64,000 bases of DNA from Falciphora oryzae (lineage: Eukaryota > Ascomycota > Sordariomycetes > Magnaporthales > Magnaporthaceae), in contig JNVV01000004.1 in assembly GCA_000733355.1 (NCBI GenBank), forward strand, positions 1,590,785 through 1,654,784, in the 5' to 3' direction. Below are positions 23,520-35,923 of the stretch, piece by piece. How positions within the stretch are numbered: the first letter of the stretch is position 1; the number at the start of each line of letters is the position of its first letter. The notes beneath the pieces are model-generated. The model did not search any database. It was not told the origin of the DNA and worked only from the letters and a program-made list of their open reading frames with translations. The position numbers were made by a program, and so were the translations under genes.

Positions 23520-26125
23520 TTAAAACATGCTCGCGGCGACAGCGCCCGTCACGAGGGCAGCGATGGTCACCGCCCCCGGCGCCCGGACCGCGCCCGCCGC
23601 GTTCTTCTTCTCCTGCTCCTTCTTCTTCTCCGCCTCATCCTCCTTCTTGGCGCTGGTCCCGTCCTTGCCGGGCCCGCCGGCGCTGGCCGGGGGCTTGCCG
23701 CTGGGGGCGACGCCGCCGTTGACGGAGCCGGGCCCCGTGTACGGAACCTGGTCGCGGGCGTCGTCTGTGTAGGGCAGGGTGCCGGCGTTGAACTTGCCGC
23801 CCTGGCCGATGGTGCCGTCGCCGTTGACGGTGCTGCCGCGCACGCACTTGGCGCCGTTCCAGGCCACGTCGGCCGCGTCCTGCCACACGGCGACGGGGCC
23901 GACGAGGGCCTCGGCGCGGAAGAAGCGCTTGCAGTGCGCCGCCTCGTAGATGAACTGCGTCGGCGGCGCGTCCCCGGGCGCCCCCGGGTTGTACGAGTTG
24001 CGCAGGTTGATCTGGGCGCCCATCATATTACCCTTAAGGGGCTGCAGCGGCGGGGGCGTGCCTGGCACCACCAACGCGTCAGCCGGGGGCGCCGTTCCCT
24101 CGGTGTAGTTCGCAAAGGTTTTGCTGAGCGTGGCGATGTATGACATTTGCCTGACGTTGGACCCCTTGCTCGTGCCCGCGGCCTGCATCGGCGCCTCGCG
24201 GGGCCTCCCACCGAAAGCCACGGACCGGACGCCGGCCTCGACCGTCATAAGGCGCAAGAAAGTGGCGCACGTCGAGCCGCAAAACCCGTTGGTGGCGATG
24301 ATGATATCTTCGGGCTTGAAAGGCGCCTCCTTTGGCGCGCCCGCATCATTCGCGTCGTATCCCACTACCAGGAAGCCGTCGCCGAACTTCTCGTTATCCA
24401 TCGCCGTTTTCGGGTCGGTGAAGTTCCAGACGGACAGCTCCGAGACAGTGTCCTGGTTCACGTCCTTGCTCGGACCCAGAAATGACTGGAAGCTCTCAAA
24501 ATCACTCCCGTCGGGCTTGACGATGGTTTCGAAGAGGTCGTTCTTGTTTTTCGGGAGGACTTTGGAAAGGTAACGGAGGTAAGGCGTGCTCCTGACCCTG
24601 TGGCCACTCCAGTTGTCGTTTTTCGGGAAGAGATGGCGGTAAATGTCATGTCCAGCAAACAAGAGGCCCCCGCCGTTGTCGTGGACGTCAATGACCAATC
24701 GCTTGCCGTCAGCCTCCTTACAGCCCTTCAAGAAGCTTCGAATGAAAGCCCGCGTGCTGAACATTTGCTGGCCACTGTCTATGTCTTCGTCATCTGCCAT
24801 GAACCCTTTGATGACAAGCACACACACGTCCCGATGGCCGGTGCTGTTGAGCAGGTATCCGAACATGTAGTTGTCCGCATGCCTCGCAAAGGGACCCGTA
24901 GGGAAGCCTAGGGGTAGAGGTTGTGGATCGTTACGCGCGCCGATGAGGAGACTAGGCATTTTCTCCGAAAGGCTCATGTCCGAGAGGGCTGTCTCCGGGA
25001 GGCGGGGGAGCTCGAACATTGCGTGTACGTCCTCGCCTGTCACGGCTTGGCTGACATTGTTGAAGGTACGAGCCCAGTTGTAGTAGGTACGTGTGGACCC
25101 GTTCGCAAATGTGACCTCATGGAAATCGTGAAGCGGCTCCGTGGTCGAGACGAACTCGCGGTTGTAGCTGACGAATTGGCCATTGTACCGCGTGTCGGGG
25201 TCATGGTTTTCGAGCTCGGGTGACCATTTTAGGATTGTGTCCTCGATCTTTTGGCCATCTATCTCAACGATGGCCGATGCGATATAGCCCCCCTGGCTTT
25301 TGCTCTCGAAGAGGTCGGCGCCATCGTAGACCTTGGGGAGCTGAACGCCGTCAGTGGACACGGAAACGAGATTGATGCCCCGCATGAATGTGAATGCCTG
25401 GAGAAGGCCCGGCTGATACGTGAAGTGGAAATCACCGGCAGCGAGGAACTGTCGGGGCACAGATGTTAGAATGATGTCCCACCTCATCACGATAAGACCC
25501 AAGTTGAGAACTTACAAAGTTTTTCAGCTCCATAACAAACTGGAACTGGTTCTTGTATTTCTTATCCAGAAGCTTCTTCCTCATCTCGGCCATGCCCCCT
25601 GGAATGTCGAGGCCAGGGATGAGGTACCCAGCTGGTGGGTTCTTGTGGTAGCCTATGGTGCTCTGCCAGTCGACGATGGGCATCAAGCTGGTGGGGAAGG
25701 TTGCCAGGAAGCTGTCAGCCAAGGTGTCATCTCAATCATGACACAGATAGCCGGAGACGAGTAAAAGTTCTTACTAGTCGATCAACGCAACATCGTTCAT
25801 AACGTCTACCTCTATCGACTGGAGACATGCCAGTGCTATCGATGGAGGGACGACATCCCATCTCTGCTTGGGATGGGTGCTGCCGAAGTTGGGATCTATG
25901 ATCAAGGTCAGCATATATTGCCCCAGGAACGGAATTCTCGCATTGTGTATTATACTCACCCCATTCCCGAATAGATGCTTGCTTTTCCGCAACCTCTGAA
26001 CAGGCGTATTTTAACCCTGAAGGATCACCATCGAGTCGAGGCGGGGAAAATGCTGGGTTGGCCTGCCGCTGTATAACCCCGGCGGTTGCCAGTGAGGCAA
26101 GGGCCAATAAGGCGGTGGGAAGCAT
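23520..26125 (-). CDS. secreted, GPI-type S41 family peptidase, 803 aa
   Basis: Four exons: 25960-26125, 25775-25895, 25516-25711 and 23520-25448. Donors are GTGAGT, GTAAGA and GTAAGT, with good branch sites and matching phases. A signal peptide occupies about residues 1-16. The tail-specific-protease (S41, CPAF-like) domain is shown by LVIDVHDNGGG at about 412-422 and by the nucleophile motif NGFCGSTCATF, with Ser at about 553. The region after residue 640 is cysteine-containing. The last 60 residues have a Lys/Glu-rich stretch followed by a hydrophobic end (TIAALVTGAVAASMF), as in GPI-anchored proteins. Fungal secreted S41 peptidases of this size are known as families but lack a clear substrate. 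I infer a cell-surface serine peptidase. The general base cannot be identified by eye. Confidence 0.88.
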
Positions 26126-27758
26126 GCTGTGGTAAATGGAGAAATATTCGCCGAGACGCAACAGGCAGAGTCCAGAAGATAGCGTGCCGGGCGGACAGTA
26201 TGCCAGGCCTTGGGCCAAGGGTAGTAAGGGGGCCAAGTACAAACTCAAGGCCGAGTTCCTTGGATGAGGAAAGGGTTCGAGGCGGACACAGCATCGCAGC
26301 ACAGTCGAAGCTTTATATCCATCTGGCTTCCTTGGGCATAGGAGGGACGGCATAGTGTACATGCGCTTCATTGCCGCATACTCCACCGTATCGGGATCAG
26401 GCCAACAGCACCAAGGCTGCGGCCCCAGCCTAGGGGATCCCACAAGGATCGCGATATCCGACCCACTCCTTGACGGCCCCAGAGGTGGATTGCAGCGGAG
26501 CGTGCTGTCACCCGATGCCGGTTGGGAGCAAGCAAACCGCATACAGCACCAGACCGCCGTCTCGAACTGGAATCACCCAGGCGATCATGATCTCGGCGCA
26601 ACCAGGTCAGGGAGCGCTTGCTTGGTCTGCTAAAAAGCCTTCAGGTATGGCACGCTCAACCAATGCATAGGTCAAGTGTCGTGTACTATGAACCACAGGG
26701 ATTCTGTAAAATCCTGAGAGAGGAAAAAAAAAAAGTCCCCAGACAGCAACGATGAGCCAGAGCAAAAGGCTGGGCCTTCTCGCAACAGTTCTCGAATAAG
26801 CGCCCGACCCAAAGCGGTAACGATGGGACGATCCGCTTGAGAGCAGACCGTGGCCCGCAATTCCTGTTGCTTGTTGGCTCGCGGAACTTGTGCTTGGGAA
26901 CAGCGATTGGGGCCCCGAATTTCCAGATTCTGGCTCCCATAGGCGACTGCCTACCCACTTCGGTAGCTTAGGGGCGAGCGTTGGTTCTGCAAAGGACGTT
27001 GCACAAGTCTGGGCTGGGGCTGTGCTTATCATGAATCGACATCGTGTTTTGCTGCGAGCTGAGCTGGCGTTGGGGGCGCAAGCAGACGCTCAAGTGCCGT
27101 CCAGTCGCCTTCAGTTGGAATCTCAGCGGGTACAGCGGGTAGCCAGCTGGGCAAGGCGGGCCAGATGCCGCTAATTGACCCAAGCCGGAGCTGGAAGGAG
27201 CCGGCAGAGGTCGCCAACAGACATGTGCCAAGCAAACCGCCCCAGCTTCAATGTAACCCCGAGAGCTCTCGGCAGCGCTGCATCGCCCCCATTGTCCAGG
27301 AATAGGCAGGACCCTCAAAATCTCCTCGCCAATCGCGCGCAAATGGCTGCGCGTCCGTTGGCGCTGGGCCTTGAGACGTCTCTTGGCGGTGCGAGCCCAA
27401 GTCGCGCGCGGTTAAGGTGAAGAGGGTGCACCTCAATACTCGACTCTCTGGCTGGCTGTTCACAGCCTTCATGTTGGACAACGACTGAAGGGGAAGCTAG
27501 GATCCGCGGAGACAGCTATCGCACATACCGCCCAGTCGTTTCTGCCGTTGGTGTCGACAGGACCCGAACAGGCAAGCTGGCGGTGTTGATATTTAATGAA
27601 TCAAAAGTCCGCCAATCTCCGCGGCCTGTCTTTCATTGCTCATCACTGACATCTCCACCGCTGCATGGCAAGCATGGTGACTTGATAAGGCCATGATATC
27701 CGAAAGCTGAGGTCGACTCTGATCTCTTGGTGTTCTCTCTTCGCTTGCCTTTCCGATC
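26126..27758. other. 1.6 kb gene-free region
   Basis: Promoter side of the S41 peptidase gene and 3' side of the next minus-strand gene. The ORFs here have no family marks. An A tract lies at about 26724-26734. Confidence 0.55.
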
Positions 27759-30266
27759 TCATTTCGGCTGTGTCTGTGGTCCATATGTGGGAGATGGCTT
27801 GGAGGGCAGGGAAGAAGGCTCTGCACGACAAAGTGTCGGGGAAGAAGGGGGCGATGAATGCAACACGGGAGACGCCAGTGTTTGGTTGTGGTGTGTCTTC
27901 GTCGGGCTTGGGTTCGTGGAAGGTGGAGACCCAGGTTGCGCCGGCGAAGGTACTTCGAGAGTGTGTCGCCGAGTACTTGGCCGTCCCCTTTCGGTCGCCG
28001 AGTTTGAGGGAGACCCAACCTGGCTGTTGGCCGGATATGTGCCCGCACGAGGAAGCCGAGAGGGGGAAGGCGAAGGCTCTTGTATCTTCAGGGTGGGAAT
28101 CACCGAGTCATCTCGGCGCGGAGGTCGAGGTGGTCGAGAAAGAGGGGGCTCTCGGGCTGTTGGTGGCCGAGCCGGTGCATTCGTCTTTGGCGAGGCGGGC
28201 ACTTCTCCATTCCCGTCCCACATGGCTGAACGGACACTGGGGGCGCGAGATGGGGCCCGGTCCCGCGAGATATCATCGTATTTGGATTTAGCTTCTTTAA
28301 ATTTGGGGTTTTTCAGTCTCTCTCCGGGTGTCTCCGGAAATGCGGCAGCGGGGCCTTCCCGGAAAGACAGAGGCCCTGGATTTGGTGTTCCTAGGAAGTC
28401 TGCGATGCGGGATAGAGTCTCGTTAATCTTGTCTCGGCTTCCACCAGGAGACTCTGTCCCATTATTATCTGGTGGCCCGGCTGCTGAATCGTGTCTGACG
28501 TCGGATGGGCTGTCGGGGTGGCCTTGACAATGAGGACATGTAGCGCTGCTGTTGCGCCTTGTTCTAAGAGTTGGAGCAGTCGCAGCAGTGGTTGCAGTTG
28601 CATCAGACCGCCGCCTGTTCGACTTTCTGTTTTTTCTGTACTCGCGCAGATCGTTTTCCCCGAGCAGATACAACGAGCCGATAGCGGCAAGACCAGCGGT
28701 CACGATTGGCGCCCATTGACCTGACACGTTGAGCCAGGAGTAGCAATGTGGGATAAGGTGTTAGTAAATAATGCCGTAACATTGACCGGGGGAGAGGCCT
28801 TATACGCAGACATATCCATTGGCGGGAATGGGAAGGGTTTTCATACCAACGTATTGCATGGGTTCGGTTCCATACGAAAGCTCTGGACTCATGAAATTCC
28901 TCTCGCCTACGATGAGAATGGCAAGAATGGCGCCGGCAAACAACGGGATCTCGACAGCCCCCATCAAGAACTTTGCTCGCGTCTCGGCATTCTCCATCAT
29001 ACTTTGAGTGGCACCATTCGTTCCAGAGATAGTGTCTTCGGCCCGGTCTTTGTTGGTGTTAACCTGGTCTCCATTGGCGCCATCATGGTCATCAATGGCA
29101 CTATCCTTCTCGTCGTTGTGGCGTTTCCGGTTGTCGTGGCGGATTTTGTTGAAGATGTCAACAAGTGACAGAATGGATATAATGCAACAGGCGGCCGCAA
29201 GGAGCGTGGCCGTGCCGAATTCGAACAGTTTTGGCGCAGGTATGACATAAATGTCGGCAGTTGCGCCCTTGCGCATAGTCGAGGAGGGACCGTCGTCTTG
29301 CGAGCACCGGATGCCGCACAAGTCGCTCGCGGCGTTGCCGTAGGGAAACTTCGCAGCGGTAATGCTATCCTGCGCGCAGGGGACCGACTGACTCCGATAA
29401 AGCTCTACCGCAAGGCTCAGCATCCCCGCCAGCAAGATGCTCGTCCAGACAAAGATGATGTTTCGGCCTGGGCCATCGAAGTAGGTCGTGGACCTGCGGA
29501 GGGTGACGGGGGCGGCTAGGATGGCGATCGAGGACAGCTGAAAGGCCCCATACACATCCATGTCAACGGCGCCTGCAGCGAAACGGGGCGTCGGCGTTTG
29601 TTAGCTAGCCATCCGAAGTGTTTGCAAAGTGGAAGAAAGGCGGTGGTATTCGGCATCAGTGTTTCGTCTGCCCCGCCGGCCCGTGCCGCTGGAGCGACCC
29701 AACGGCCCGGGTTGCCAAGTGACTCAAGCTTTTAGTGCAGTGGAGGTTTCATGTGTGACGTGGGCTGGGGCAGCACCCACCATCGGCGTGCATCGCCGCA
29801 AGGACAATTCCGTGCAGAGCAGCCACGGCAGGGAGCAGGAGCGCGGCGGCGATGCATGCATCGCGAAGCCACCTTGCCTTGCGTGCAAGCACGCAAGTCG
29901 CAACGAGGGTGTCTGGTGATGGCATCCAAGGAATGGCATGTCAGAGGTGCCGAATTAGCCCAGGCTTGGCGCGGAGGTAGTGGATCGCCTAGAGGCTTGG
30001 GAGGTCGTCTGGTCTTCGCCTATGGGGCATCGCATTTCGTACACGTGCCATGACTGATCCGAAACCCTCGGGAGAGGACAAGCAAACTTACAGTACAACG
30101 CTCGAGACCCAGGTCCATATTGGCCTGATACTGGCCATGCGCAAAGGACTTGAAGCGAGCTAGAATTCACGCCGGAGGCTGTGCCAGCCAGTGAGGTATT
30201 TTCTGCCCTTGCAAACGTGCTCAACAGCCCGGCAGATGTCGAAGCGAGAGAGGCGAGAGGCGGCAT
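27759..30266 (-). CDS. multi-pass membrane protein with long Pro/Ser-rich C-terminal tail, 620 aa
   Basis: Proposed exons: 30092-30266, 28847-29572 and 27759-28720. The last intron (GTATGA donor, CAG acceptor) is solid. The first is 519 nt, with a GTAAGT donor, a CTAAC branch and a CAG acceptor, and keeps frame to give LYCAVDMDVYG. Hydrophobic helices include AFQLSSIAILAAPVTL, IIFVWTSILLAGMLSLAVEL, a TATLLAAACCIISILSLV segment, AVEIPLFAGAILAILIVG and IVTAGLAAIGSLYLLG. A charged loop with DDHDGANGDQ-like sequence separates the third and fourth. The C-terminal 270 residues are disordered, with many Pro, Ser and Arg. This looks like the poorly studied fungal membrane family with a D(V/I)YG(I/L)G-like first helix. 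No function can be given. If exon 1 is wrong, translation could start at the ATG at 29561. Confidence 0.68.
29849..29897. repeat. two perfect palindromes inside the long intron
   Basis: A perfect 16-bp palindrome GCGATGCATGCATCGC lies at 29849-29864. A 9-bp stem with a 2-nt loop (CTTGCGTGC / GCACGCAAG) lies at 29878-29897. Both fall in the 519-nt first intron proposed for the membrane protein gene. Confidence 0.85.
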
Positions 30267-31746
30267 AGCGGGCCGTCTGCACCTAACCCGACAGACCGCT
30301 CGACTCGACTGACTGGCGGTCTGGCCGTTCTCTGTCTGCCCTGGTGTTTGCCCCGATGTCTGCCTAACTGGAACCTACCGTGGATGGCGTCTGCTGGACG
30401 AGTCAGTATTCTCAGGGGTTGTTATGTAAACGCAGGATCTAGTCCCCAGAGGCGGTGTTTTGGGCTTGTCATGACAGACAGCAATGGTTGCGATTCAACA
30501 AAGATTTGTACGTCCCAAGGAGAGCGACGGAGCTCGCCTATGTTGCTCAAAAGTTGACAAGAAAGGAGGAAACACATCAGGGCAGCCAGCCGGAGCGGGA
30601 GACACAGGAAAAGAGCATGAAAGTGCAGAAACGGATCTGAGCGAATGTGACATTGGGCGGCTTCAACAGGGTGACACAAGGCCTTTTGGCTCTGACAGTC
30701 GATAGGGCACACGCGACGTATCTATCTGTCCTTCAGCTGCCTGCAAGATGCTCAGTATGGAAGGATGGCAGGGCGTGTTGCAGTCTAGTGCGGCCACGAG
30801 CAGAGTGCGGTCACGAGCAGCGCGCCGTCATAGGCGTGGTGCTGGCGCTGGATGCAACTAGCCGCTGACAGCAGCGGGGGCAGGCTGTCGGTGATCATTT
30901 TCGGGCTCGGCGTAAGATGGGGGATTCGGGTGGTGGTGATGGTGCATTAGCACGATGCACGCCCGTCTATCTCGGGCCAGTGAAAACCCCGATGCGACTT
31001 GAGGGTGAGGTGACATCGAGTGCAAACATGCGTTCACTCAGCCTGCCTGGAGAGTCTTGTGGGTGGCGGAGCCACAAGCCCGAATACATGCCTGGTACCA
31101 ATTGAAAAGCATCTACATGTGGTCCAACAGTCCAACGCGGAAGGCAGGTGCGTTTCTGCCGATTGCCGGCGGGCGGGTCTGTCCACGGGTCCAGGGAAGA
31201 GATCAAAACGGCAGGCACGACATTGAGTACCTACCTAGGTAGGTGAGACTCGTGTTTTCAATCGCCTCCCGCTCCTGCGCAATAAAACCCCGAGAGCAAT
31301 AATTCCATGTTGATGCCCAGAAGCTCGTTCTTGACCGCCAAGGTGCCCAAAGATCGAGAAGAATTTTCCGGACAGGGCACGTGTTGCGGGGGTTCCCCTG
31401 TATGCGGCGAACAGACCCAAGCCGCAGGCGCGGCACCGTCAGGGCATCCCCTCGCTAAAACGGCGGGGCACCCTGCCCAAGCTCCACAAACAGCCTACCC
31501 AACGAGAACCTAGGTTTGAGCTTCTAAAACGGCATCATCCCTCCAGCACGCGCCGGCAGTGTCCTTGCTGTCCGCCCTTTGTCACAATTCGCCCGATGTT
31601 GGTGATTCACTTGGGGGTCGGCAAATAGGATTCTGTTTCCTTTTTGGCGCCGTGCCCGTGGGCTCTCTGATTGATAACTGCCCTTGGGTGCGCCGCCCCC
31701 ACGCCCTCCTGCCCGGTTGGGTGAACATGCCCCTTACAACGCAACC
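30267..31746. promoter_or_regulatory. divergent intergenic region
   Basis: 1.5 kb lies between the membrane protein (-) and the anion permease (+). It contains the perfect 16-bp palindrome ACCTACCTAGGTAGGT at 31229-31244 and AACCTAGGTT at 31507-31516. No gene is seen. Confidence 0.5.
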
Positions 31747-34201
31747 ATGGACACCGATCTCAACACTGAGTTGATTAAGCGATGGCGCTCTATCGTCACG
31801 CTAGTTGTTTTTGTCGTCACGAGTAGGTTGACAGCCCGGCATTCCCTTTCGCCTCCTTCATTTGTTTCGTTTCGTCGAGACGGCTGACACATTGACGACA
31901 CGCCTGACAGATGTGATCGTTCTTTTCCCGTTTCACATCCCAATTTTTGTCCCGCGACAGCTCGCGCACGCCGTTCTGGACGCGCTGGCTTTCCTGAGAG
32001 TGATACAGCCGAGGCAGCATGAGCTCTCGACTCCCGCCCAGCATGGACCGGTCGACGGCGAGGCTGCCCGCGACGGCGGCAGCATCAGCGAGCCCAGCGC
32101 TTTTGTTCGGCTGAACTTCCCCATGAACTTCCTCACTGCGCCGATTATCGCAGATCTCTTCCTGCTCGCCATCCTGGCCATCGGCCGCCAGGAGGTTGCA
32201 GACGGGACCATCGGCATCAATCACATCCACCCTTACGACATCATGCTCTTCTTCATCAGCCTGGCCTACATCGCCATCTCTATCGACGCTTCGGGCCTCA
32301 TCAGATACCTGGCTTTCAAGGTGCTTATATGGGGCGGCGATGTGGGCCACAGGCTCTTCTTCTACCTCTACGCCTTCTTCTTTTCCCTCGGCACCTTCAT
32401 CGGCAATGACCCAATCATCCTCTCGGGCACTGCCTTCCTCGCCTACATGACGCGCGTGTCCAGCAACATCAAACACCCCCGCGCCTGGATTTACACCCAG
32501 TTCGCGGTCGCAAATATTGCCTCGGCTACTCTCGTCTCCTCCAACCCTACCAATCTCGTGCTTGCCGGCGCCTTTAGCATCAGGTTCATTGACTACACAG
32601 CCAACATGGTCGTGCCTGTCGTCATAACTGCCATTCTCCTGTTTCCGTTCCTCCTCTACATCATCTTTCCCGATCCAGCACTTATTCCCCATAAGATTAC
32701 GTTACACGCCCTTCCTGACGACGTCAAGGAAAAGAAGCCGGTGAATCCCAACATTCCAAACGCTAGGGGAGATGCTGATGAGGCCGCGGCGCTTGAAAAC
32801 AACGAGCATGGCAAGCTTCTGTCCCTCGAGGAGATCATGAATCCCTACCTCGACAAGAAGAGTGCCAGCTTCGGGGGCGTTGTCATGGCCGTGACGCTCA
32901 TCACCCTGCTGGCCCTCAATGCAGCGCACACACGAGGCGGCCAGGAGCAGCCCGTGTTCTATGTGACTCTTCCTGCCGCCGTCGTTATGCTCTGCTGGGA
33001 CCTTGGCTACGGCTGGCTGCATAGGGAGGAGACGCGCAAGATTGCCAAAAAGGGCCGCGAGGAGATTGAGGAAGGCAGAGCTCGCCGAGCAGGAGATCGT
33101 GCTGCCCGAGAGCAAGACGAACAGACTTCTGGCTCTGGGACCGAAACGAACACGATCAGACCGGAGTCGTATGTTGAGCAAGCGCGATCGCAACCAACCG
33201 CTCACAACCAGATGGCCGGTGATTCTAGCGACGAAATCACGACAGCGCCGCAAACACCCGCAGCCGCCCCCCACACCACCACAGGCGCCGACCTGTCGGA
33301 TAAAGACGAGGCAGTCTTGTTGGAGAAGCTGAACTCGGCTTCCACAGCGATCCATCCGGCAGCACAACAAGGGGTTCTTGTCGGCTTCAATGATAGCGTG
33401 GCTGATGAGAAGGGGGTCTTCAAAGAGAATCCCGACGGGGCAGGAAAGCCCATGAAAGCTGAATCGACCGCAGATCCCGAGAAGCAGCCCGATACCAATG
33501 TTACCTTCAAGAAAGTAACACTTGTCTCGCTCGTCAAGGACCGCTACACGTGGTGTCAGGAGACTTTCCCAACAACCATGGCGGTCTTGGCCCACCTGCC
33601 GCTGGCTCTCATACCCTTTGCGTTTGCCATGTTCGTCTTGGTGCAGGCTCTCGTCAGCAGCGGCTGGGTGCCCGTTTTTGCCTACGGCTGGGCGCGCTGG
33701 GTGGAGAAGACCGGGACCGTTGGCGCAATTGGAGGAATGGGGTTTCTCTCCGTGATCCTGTGCAATGTAAGCAGGCTTCTCCGTGTTACTTGTGTTCTGG
33801 GGCGTCCCGGCCGGCCTGCTATAGTTTGCCCCACCTGCTAACACTTCTTCCCTGCGCAGTTCTCCGGCACCAACATCGGTACCACCATCCTGCTGTGCCG
33901 CGTCGTGCAGGCGTGGACCGTCATCGCCCGCCATGGCCAAACGCATATCACAGAGCGGACCTTCTGGGCGACAGTGTACAGCATGGCCATTGGGGTCAAC
34001 TACGGCGCCTTCAGCACGGCTTTCAGTGCCTCGTTGGCCGGCATGCTGTGGAAGGACATCCTCGCCCGCAAGCATATCCACGTCCGCGGCGTGGATTTTG
34101 CACGCATCAACGTGCCCATCATTGCCATCTCCATGATCATCGGGTGCGTGGTCCTCATCGGCGAGGTCTGGATCACGAGAGATGAGTCCCCATACGTTTA
34201 A
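31747..34201 (+). CDS. ArsB/NhaD-type anion permease (IT superfamily), 757 aa
   Basis: Three exons: 31747-31822, 31911-33766 and 33860-34201. Donors are GTAGGT and GTAAGC, and a CTAAC branch precedes the last acceptor. The protein has many hydrophobic helices in two halves, divided by a hydrophilic stretch of about 200 residues rich in Glu, Thr and Pro (roughly residues 420-580). Helical-hairpin signatures of citrate/arsenite/Na+-antiporter-like permeases are visible: GNDPIILSGTAF, SSNPTNLVLAGAF in the first half and FSGTNIGTTILLCR in the second. The start at 31747 is required for the first helix. It probably moves an anion such as arsenite, silicate or a dicarboxylate across the plasma or vacuolar membrane. 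No arsenate reductase or regulator neighbours support arsenic specifically. Confidence 0.85.
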
Positions 34202-35923
34202 AGCATGCCCCCAGAGTCCCCATGCTGCAGCTTCATTGCCACCAATTGCATAGGCAGGATTTCATCGATTTATTTGTAGGTGACATTCGGTGATCCCAAG
34301 GCACCTTCTTATTTCCTGGCAACATATACGCGATAAATTACCGACTTCCACCCTCCTTTGGCAAACCCGGGACCCAAGCGCCGCACACAGCCCTCTCTGC
34401 TTTTTGACCTCATTATTCTCCTTGTACATTCGCTTTTTGTGCTCTGATCGCCGCAGACTGCGAATTCTCAACCAGATCACTAGGTCTACACGAACTCGTT
34501 TTGAAATCTCGAATACTGCGTTGTTTATCCCTGTTCTGCATCTCGTGCTCTCTCATAGCTCGTAGTGAATCGTCTAAGTCTTTGCCCCTGGTTGACGCCA
34601 CAGAACTATGTAACAGACGACTAACGGAGCCATGATGGAGACGCGAGTCCATGGATGAGGACAGAGTCCAGGCATAGGTTTGCTAGGGTTGATGAACTTG
34701 CAGGGTTGATGGAAGACCCGAGTTTTCCATGCTTCAGGTCTAGTCGTGGGCCATGATTTTGAAGTGGGCATAGCGCTGGTTGGTTGGAAAGAGGTTGGCG
34801 TTCTACCTCGGGCCATGGGTAATCCTGAATGGGAGAGCTTACGCCGATACCGTTCCAGGTCACGCCCATCAACCCTTCCCTTGCATCCGTGGAACAAGAG
34901 AGGACCAGGGTTTGGGCTCTTGGAAGTGAGCACTCAGTAAGTCCACGTCACTATCCCACGTTTCCTTATCCTGACACTGGTTTCGTGATAGGGTAATAGG
35001 GGGTGGTGCTGGTGACACGATACGGGGCACCGCGCAGCAATTCCCCGTCTTCTCGAAGGGCTTTCCCCGTTATCCAATCTCTCTCGAGCATCCAGACGTT
35101 CTTTGGCAGCGCTCGCACCTCATGGCGCCCCGCTCGGTGGCGTTGGCCGAATGGCTGGCTCCCCTGGATGGAAGGGCCTAGACAAAGGATGCGCGGACAC
35201 AGCCGCAGCCGACCACCACCAGGGCGATGAAGATGGTGTCCAGGTTTGTTTCAAAGACACCGTGTGAGCCTGATTTCGGGGTCCGTCAAGCATGCGGCCC
35301 GACGCACGAAACAAAGAGACCATCTTATCAGTCCAAACAAATCGAACAAGGATCCAGAACGCGCCAGCCGCCCGGGTGTGCCTAGGCCAAGGCCCCGATG
35401 CGGATGACAGGACGCCGCGGGGCTGGGAGGACGACCCATGGCGGCCATGTACGCGGCGCCGCTGCGCTTAAAATAAGCTGTAACGGTTTTCTGAACCTTC
35501 GGATCGGCTGGCCAGCCCAACTGCCGGTGGACATGGCGCGCGCGCAGTGCACTCGGACCCCCACGCACAACGGTCAGCAGAGGGTTTTCAGACGAACGGC
35601 GCCAAACAATGTCTTTGGAGGGCAACCGGTGCCAAGAGTGAGCGTGAAAGACTCATGGCTTGGTTCCTGCCTCCAATCTAATCTCAGGCACAAAATGTGT
35701 CGATGGATTGTTGATAAAACTATGGCATGCCCCGTCGGCAATGGGCAAAAAAAGGCTATTCGAATCAAAACCATCCGATATCCGAGCCCCAAACCGGAAC
35801 TGAACTCGCGCGCCAAAAAAGAGGCCCGTGGCGCAACCTCCTGATCCTCTGTAACGACTTTCCACACCCGCCATAATCGACAGACACGGAAGGACCAGAA
35901 AGGAGACGTGTTGCTCCTCCGCA
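34202..35923. other. 1.7 kb convergent gene-free region
   Basis: Lies between the 3' ends of the permease (+) and the feruloyl esterase (-). This is unusually long for a convergent gap. No ORF has a recognisable domain. Confidence 0.5.
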
